A stretch of 64,000 nucleotides of DNA, taken from the NCBI RefSeq assembly GCF_900104575.1, contig NZ_LT629731.1, positions 1,595,051-1,659,050 on the forward strand, given 5' to 3'. Numbering within the stretch: the stretch's first letter is position 1; each line of letters starts with the position of its first letter. This DNA comes from Bacillus tuaregi (lineage in GTDB: Bacteria > Bacillota > Bacilli > Bacillales > Cytobacillaceae). Shown in pieces: positions 59,929 to 64,000 of this stretch. Below the pieces are notes generated by a model that saw only the letters and a list, made by a program, of their open reading frames with translations, did not search any database and was not told the origin of the DNA. Made by a program: the position numbers and the translations under genes.

Positions 59929-60414
59929 TTGAAAGAACATGGCATACATATGCTTCAGTATGATTACTGGGCTAATATGAAGCTTTTAACTCATGTCGAT
60001 AGCTTTAATGAGGATATATTTCACAAACCGCTTAAAAGTGTATTTCCTTCTATTGCTGATACCTTTTATCATATATTTAGAGGTCAGCGGATTTGGATAA
60101 AAAGGTGTATTCCGGATCTTTCAGTTAACGAAAATATAACTTCATTTCAAGATATAGAACAAGCGAAAACCTGTTTTTCCAAGCTTCATACCACTATGAT
60201 TGACTTGATACATTTGTCTTATGATGAGTTAAACGAGGTTGTTTATCAAAATTCAAGGGGTACAACCTTTACAAATCACATAGATGAAATTATGCATCAT
60301 CTTGCCAATCATGGTACTTATCATAGAGGCAATATTGCTTCCATGATAAGAGAATGCGGTTATAATGGGACTTCTACTGATTATATTCAGTTTTTAAGGG
60401 ATATGAAAAATTAA
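59929..60414 (+). CDS. DinB family protein
   Basis: 161 residues from TTG 59929, six bases after GGAGGG. LQYDYWANMKLLTHVDSF, ADTFYHIFRGQRIWIKR and HHLANHGTYHRGNIASMIRECG place the three metal-binding His residues of the DinB/YfiT four-helix bundle. Family members are metal-dependent thiol transferases or hydrolases, some DNA-damage-induced; no LexA box is obvious here. A GC-rich perfect terminator follows. Confidence 0.85.
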   Translation: MKEHGIHMLQYDYWANMKLLTHVDSFNEDIFHKPLKSVFPSIADTFYHIFRGQRIWIKRCIPDLSVNENITSFQDIEQAKTCFSKLHTTMIDLIHLSYDELNEVVYQNSRGTTFTNHIDEIMHHLANHGTYHRGNIASMIRECGYNGTSTDYIQFLRDMKN

Positions 60415-60415
60415 A

Positions 60416-60450
60416 ATAAACAGGCACACCCCGGGGTGTGCCTGTTTATT
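60416..60450 (+). terminator. Perfect palindromic terminator after the DinB gene
   Basis: AAACAGGCACACCCC pairs with GGGGTGTGCCTGTTT, followed by ATTTT. Repeat copy 6 begins at its tail. Confidence 0.9.
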
Positions 60451-60675
60451 TTAACTTCATTCAGCAAATGCTTTTTGTACCGAAAGCTTGCGACAGGTAC
60501 AGAAGTCCCTCACTTCTACAAGTGGGTGATGAAGGCAAACGTACTTCGATTCAGTGGAGGTTCAAACCCAGGCTGAATGAAGGTTAGCCTCCGGCGGTTG
60601 TCAGGGATTTTTTAAGGTAGTTTATCGAGCGAGCTCAGGTAATCAGGAACGCAAATTCGACGGGCGAATTTGATT
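60451..60675 (+). repeat. Dispersed structured repeat, copy 6 (long form, diverged)
   Basis: Starts TTAACTTCATTCAGC and keeps the GTACC hairpin, the CCTCACTT hairpin, the CTTCGATTCAG stem and the final AAATTCG/CGAATTT hairpin. Many single changes occur, e.g. GAAGGTTAGCC for GAAGTTAAGCC and TCAGGAACGC for TCCGGACGC, so it is an older copy. It sits directly at a terminator tail. Confidence 0.88.
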
Positions 60676-60753
60676 TTAGTCAAAAGGTGAATAGAGTATC
60701 TTAAATAGTAGAAATTAATGATAAAGAGCTCACTCTAATGAGGGGGATTAAAT

Positions 60754-61212
60754 ATGTCAAAGGCGCTAATTGTCTATACAAGCATGACCGGGAATACGAA
60801 GACATGTGCACACATTGTGGAGGATAAATTAAAGGAACTAGGAGTAAGGGTAACAGTAAAAGATTGCACGCAGGCCGGTGCAGATGAGTTTATGGATGTG
60901 GATATATGTATTGTTGGTACGTATACCTATGGCGATTATGGGAACCTCCCCAATGAAATGGTCAATTTTTATGAGGACCTTGCTTCGCTTAAATTAAAAG
61001 GAAAGGTCTTCGGTGTTTTTGGTTCAGGAGATAGCTATTATCCCCAGTTTTGCAAAGCTGTTGATGATTTCACAGATCAATTTATTAAGACAGGCGCAAC
61101 CGTTGGAGCTGATTGTGTAAAAGTGGACCTAAGCCCTAATATGGAGGATTTAGCCAACCTACATGCGTTTGCCAAATCATTAGATTGGTGGCAAAAAAGA
61201 ATGGTTGTGTAA
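60754..61212 (+). CDS. Flavodoxin
   Basis: 152 residues of the short-chain type. The FMN phosphate loop is VYTSMTGNTKTCAHIVED; the W/Y flavin stacking loops are TYTYGDYGNLPNEM and GSGDSYYPQFCKAVDDF. It transfers electrons at low potential. B. subtilis YkuN/YkuP are close relatives and are Fur-controlled, but no Fur box is visible here. It could be the partner of the flavodoxin-less CysJ-like reductase at 7059, which is speculative. GAGGGGG precedes ATG 60754. Confidence 0.9.
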   Translation: MSKALIVYTSMTGNTKTCAHIVEDKLKELGVRVTVKDCTQAGADEFMDVDICIVGTYTYGDYGNLPNEMVNFYEDLASLKLKGKVFGVFGSGDSYYPQFCKAVDDFTDQFIKTGATVGADCVKVDLSPNMEDLANLHAFAKSLDWWQKRMVV

Positions 61213-61544
61213 AATAGATAGGAAGATAGAATTGTTAGTTCTTTATTTTGAACACATGGTTACAACATCCTAGTTATTTATTATTTTAAAATAATAAAAT
61301 TCGCATAATTATTGTATGTTAATATTTTACATAAATAGATGGTGTTTATAAAATAACCAGTATCTATGCAATTTTCAGCACATTTTGACAGTAAAACACC
61401 ACAAAATGACTGAATTTGTTCAAAATTTTAAATTGGGGGACTACTATTCTGAATTGTGAACAAATTACGAAAATAATATATTTATATATTGTATATGTGA
61501 AAGCGCTATGATATATTGTTCTAGCAGGCGAACAAAACGGTTTT
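61213..61544 (+). other. A+T-rich intergenic region with a cre-like site
   Basis: No gene. TGAAAGCGCTATGA (61498-61511) matches the CcpA site consensus except at one base. It lies just before repeat copy 7, about 530 bases ahead of the ornithine genes. Confidence 0.35.
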
Positions 61545-61743
61545 TTAACTTCATTCAGCAGAAGTCCTCCACTTCTACAAGTGGGGGATGAATGCAAATG
61601 GTCCTTCGATTCAGTGGGGGTACAAACCCCGGCTGAATGAAGTTAAGCCTCCGGCGAGTCTTGCGATTTTTTAAAGGTAGTTTACCCGAGCGAGCTCAGG
61701 TAATCCGGACGCAAATTCGACGGGCGAATTTGAAATTTGATTA
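61545..61743 (+). repeat. Dispersed structured repeat, copy 7 (short form, 3' end duplicated)
   Basis: Starts TTAACTTCATTCAGC, lacks the GTACC hairpin, and ends CGAATTTGAAATTTGATTA, in which AATTTGA is repeated. All other blocks are close to the consensus, so this is a recent copy. It precedes the ornithine degradation genes. Confidence 0.9.
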
Positions 61744-62033
61744 AATGAAGGCAAAGACCTCAAACCATCTTTTGTTTACTCTCAAAAGTATGGAAGGGAG
61801 CTGATCGTATACGTGTAAAAATTGTGAACGATTTCAAAGGATTGTGATTTTTTATTTCCAAAAAAAGAAAGCGCTTCCCTAGATGATGAATAGCTTTCTT
61901 AATTCATTTATATAAAAAAATATATTTTACTTTTTATACATACTTTAACAAATTATTAATCAGACTATTTCATTCTTTAAATGTACTGGCATAGCTGTGT
62001 TTCAATAAAATGATAATTTAGGAGGAATAGGCA
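61744..62033 (+). promoter_or_regulatory. Upstream region of the ornithine degradation operon
   Basis: A second AAAGCGCTT core occurs at about 61868-61876, a weak cre-like site. TGGCATAGCTGTGTTTC at 61986-62003 recalls a sigma-54 promoter but lacks the GC at -12. GGAGG lies nine bases before the ord start. No leader ORF is seen. Confidence 0.35.
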
Positions 62034-63095
62034 ATGGAAAACGTGAAAGTAGTTATTTGGGGACTAGGCGCAATGGGAAGCGGTATGGCAAGAATGCTAT
62101 TAAAGAAGCAGGGAGTAGATATCGTTGGAGGCATCGATATTGGTGATAAAGTAGGCAAATCACTTTACGAGGTTGTCGGTGTAGAGCAAGGTGACCGTCC
62201 GGATGTAAAGGTTGGTAACTTGGAGGATATTATTACAGAAAAATGTGCTGATGTCGTTTTATTATGTACTGATTCATTTACTGAAAAGGCATTTCCAAAG
62301 CTTAAATATATTCTGGAAAAGAAAATTAATGTCATTACAAGTGCAGAAGAAATGGCCTACCCTCAGGCGCAACAACCAGAGCTAGCGGCAGAACTAGATC
62401 GCCTTGCAAAAGAAAACGGCGTATCTGTACTGGGAACAGGGATTAATCCAGGGCTAATCATGGATTTATTAGTGGTGTTAATGACAGGCGCTTGTGAAGA
62501 TGTTGAACATATTACTGCCCGCCGTGTCAATTCACTTTCTCCATTCGGAAAAGCTGTAATGGAAGAGCAAGGAATTGGCATGGAAGTAGAAGAATTTGAA
62601 AAACGCAAAGCGGAAGGAACAATGGCAGGACATGTTGGCTTCCATGAGTCCATAACGATGATTGCCGATGCAATTGGCTGGAAGTTAGATGGACCTATTG
62701 AACAGGATATGGACGCCATTGTAACAGAAGTTGACCGTAAGGCTCCATACGGAGAAGCAAAAGCTGGTCAGGTTGCGGGAGTTGCGATGAGAGGCTGGGG
62801 TAAGGTCGACGGTGAAGCAAAAATAGAAATGGATCATCCACAGCAAATCGAACCAGAGCAAGTGGGAGTGGATACTGGTGACTATGTCATTATTAAAGGT
62901 ACCCCAAATATTAATCTTTCAAATACACCTGAAGTTCCTGGTGGTATCGGAACCATCGCTATGGTAGTAAATATGATACCACAAATTATTAATGCAAGAC
63001 CAGGTCTACAAACCATGATCAATCTTCCTGTACCAAGAGCTATTATGGGTGATATGAGAGAATTAATCAGTGAAGAAGCTAAAATTGTTAAATAA
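62034..63095 (+). CDS. ord: 2,4-diaminopentanoate dehydrogenase
   Basis: 353 residues. A Rossmann start (VKVVIWGLGAMGSGMARMLLKKQGVDIVGGIDI) is followed by DVVLLCTDSF, INVITSAEEMAYP and LGTGINPGLIMDLL, as in dihydrodipicolinate reductase-like Ord of Clostridium sticklandii. It oxidatively deaminates (2R,4S)-2,4-diaminopentanoate to 2-amino-4-oxopentanoate with NAD(P)+, in anaerobic ornithine breakdown. Followed by ortA and ortB, which supports the assignment. AGGAGG precedes ATG 62034. Confidence 0.9.
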   Translation: MENVKVVIWGLGAMGSGMARMLLKKQGVDIVGGIDIGDKVGKSLYEVVGVEQGDRPDVKVGNLEDIITEKCADVVLLCTDSFTEKAFPKLKYILEKKINVITSAEEMAYPQAQQPELAAELDRLAKENGVSVLGTGINPGLIMDLLVVLMTGACEDVEHITARRVNSLSPFGKAVMEEQGIGMEVEEFEKRKAEGTMAGHVGFHESITMIADAIGWKLDGPIEQDMDAIVTEVDRKAPYGEAKAGQVAGVAMRGWGKVDGEAKIEMDHPQQIEPEQVGVDTGDYVIIKGTPNINLSNTPEVPGGIGTIAMVVNMIPQIINARPGLQTMINLPVPRAIMGDMRELISEEAKIVK

Positions 63096-63161
63096 TTTAT
63101 CAGGTAACAACTGTGGTTTTTACATAGATTTAGCTCACAACTAGAAAGGAAGTAGACTTCA

Positions 63162-63461
63162 ATGGCAAAAAAAGGCGATTGGGTGATGATTCATTCTATA
63201 GTGCTAGAAGCAAAAGATAGAGCACCTCAAGTTCCGGATGATACGAAACAAGTACCACTTGAGAAATTTGTTAGAGGTTTTCTTCAAGAGGATGCAGAGA
63301 TTGGTGACATAGTAAAAGTGAAAACGGTTGCAGATCGTCATGATCAGGGAAAGTTAGTAGAGGTACATCCTACTCACCGTCACGGCTTTGGAGAATTTGT
63401 TCCTGAGATTCTTCGGATAGACCAGGATCTTCGTAAAGCATTATTCGGAGGTGAAGAATAA
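63162..63461 (+). CDS. ortA: 2-amino-4-oxopentanoate thiolase, alpha subunit
   Basis: 99 residues. KKGDWVMIHSIVLEAKDRAPQVPDDTKQVPLEKFVRGFLQEDAEIGDIVKVKT and HRHGFGEFVPEILRIDQDLRKALF fit OrtA. With OrtB it cleaves 2-amino-4-oxopentanoate with CoA to acetyl-CoA and alanine. Its stop overlaps the ortB start (TAATG), showing tight coupling. It starts 66 bases after ord. Confidence 0.88.
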   Translation: MAKKGDWVMIHSIVLEAKDRAPQVPDDTKQVPLEKFVRGFLQEDAEIGDIVKVKTVADRHDQGKLVEVHPTHRHGFGEFVPEILRIDQDLRKALFGGEE

Positions 63462-64000
63462 TGAGCAGCAATGCAAAGGATTTAAGCTATACATCTGTAA
63501 TGGGAAGAAATACTGAAATAATTAAGAATTCAGTTGGGATTGATTATGACCAATTTGAAACCGGTGTCATCAGCTTTGACTATGAAAGAATGATGTCGGA
63601 AGCTGGATATTCAATGGAAGAAATGATTGAAATTCAATCCGCTACAGGCGTTGGTAATACACCGATTTTTGAATTGAAGAATTTGACTGCTTTAGCAAGA
63701 AAGTTTGCTCCAAAAGGGAAAGGTGCTCGTATCTTTATTAAAGATGAAGCATCAAACCCTTCTGGAAGTTTTAAAGATAGAAGAGCGGCTATTTCTGCCT
63801 ACCATGCAAAAAAATTAGGCTATAAAGGTCTTATTGCCGCAACAAGCGGTAACTATGGGGCTGCGGTTGCCTCTCAAGCAGCAAAATTAGGTCTTAAATG
63901 TATTGTCGTACAAGAAACCTACGATTCAAGACATGTCGGACAACCTGAAATTGTTGAAAAGCAAAGAAAATGTGAAGCTCTTGGAGCAGAAGTACTTCAA
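63461..64000 (+). CDS. ortB: 2-amino-4-oxopentanoate thiolase, beta subunit (5' part)
   Basis: The first 180 residues, running off the window. It is a threonine-synthase-like PLP enzyme: SATGVGNTPIFELKNL, IFIKDEASNPSGSFKDRRA with the PLP Lys, and AATSGNYGAAVASQAAKLGLKCIVVQE. OrtB binds PLP and pairs with OrtA. ATG 63461 overlaps the ortA stop by one base. The rest of the pathway (oraS, oraE, orr) may follow beyond the edge. Confidence 0.9.
   Translation, partial: MSSNAKDLSYTSVMGRNTEIIKNSVGIDYDQFETGVISFDYERMMSEAGYSMEEMIEIQSATGVGNTPIFELKNLTALARKFAPKGKGARIFIKDEASNPSGSFKDRRAAISAYHAKKLGYKGLIAATSGNYGAAVASQAAKLGLKCIVVQETYDSRHVGQPEIVEKQRKCEALGAEVLQ

Noticed and set aside
61986-62003. Sigma-54-like promoter before ord
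   Set aside because: TGGCAT fits the -24 box but the -12 position has TT instead of GC.

Overview
This window is chromosomal DNA from a low-GC, Gram-positive, rod-type bacterium of the order Bacillales (Bacillus/Neobacillus-like). Supporting signs are AGGAGG-type ribosome binding sites with many GTG and TTG starts, strong rho-independent terminators, and a tmRNA whose tag reads (A)GKQQNNFALAA. There is also a Bacillus-type (class B) RNase P RNA, a long Bacillus-type SRP RNA and a lysine riboswitch ahead of dapA. Several genes are close to B. subtilis VmlR, YocH, YfhF, YgaE, YuzB and YdbD. I see no rRNA, tRNA, CRISPR array, prophage block or intact transposase gene. The species cannot be named from this alone.

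Layout. 1-4.5 kb: end of an unrecognised gene, a small His-rich protein behind GTATAC operators, a DUF4317 protein, a cyclase-family hydrolase and a LacI regulator. 4.5-8.5 kb: WrbA, a CorA-type transporter behind a short ORF and a hairpin that buries its ribosome binding site, and a CysJ-like reductase without a flavodoxin domain. 8.5-11 kb: a polar amino acid ABC importer. 11-19 kb: small and hypothetical genes, enoyl-CoA hydratase, a HAD phosphatase, a FabH-like synthase and several repeats. 19-28.5 kb: quinol nitric oxide reductase, a PadR/HAAS membrane-sensing pair with a DUF4173 protein, and a TetR-controlled ABC exporter. 28.5-38.3 kb: YfhF-like epimerase, an AAA ATPase, a YocH-like cell-wall protein, a UvrC-like GIY-YIG protein, a SagB-type oxidoreductase, a sugar dehydrogenase-like lipoprotein, tmRNA, and vmlR behind a complete transcription attenuator. 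38.5-49.5 kb: a surface FMN/FAD reductase, a CueP gene with an in-frame UGA, a polysaccharide deacetylase, a Gpx-OhrR operon, a second PadR/HAAS pair, KatA and a YgaE-like transporter. 49.5-56.5 kb: a Fur-controlled DUF2325 gene, BioY with a BirA site, a MocR/BenE divergent pair with a YczE remnant, a methyltransferase, a DUF3050 protein and a toast_rack lipoprotein. 56.6-64 kb: SRP RNA and RNase P RNA in tandem, manganese catalase, lysine riboswitch-dapA, DinB, flavodoxin, and the start of an ornithine-degradation operon (ord-ortA-ortB).

Themes. Redox and stress functions are dense: two catalases, Gpx-OhrR, WrbA, flavodoxin, NO reductase and a surface flavin reductase with a Rex/Fnr-like site. 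RNA-based control is also dense: L-box, vmlR attenuator and the corA leader.

Two things stand out as possibly undescribed. First, the CueP copper protein has UGA exactly where one of the three conserved family cysteines belongs. The frame stays open afterwards and a GGU-loop hairpin follows at SECIS-like distance, so this is either a candidate selenoprotein or a one-base pseudogene. Second, seven copies of a 93-229 bp, highly structured, non-coding repeat are scattered through the window, mostly beside terminators. They look like tnpB-less (IS200/IS605-type) omegaRNA-like or MITE relics. Both readings are inferences that need database and experimental checks.
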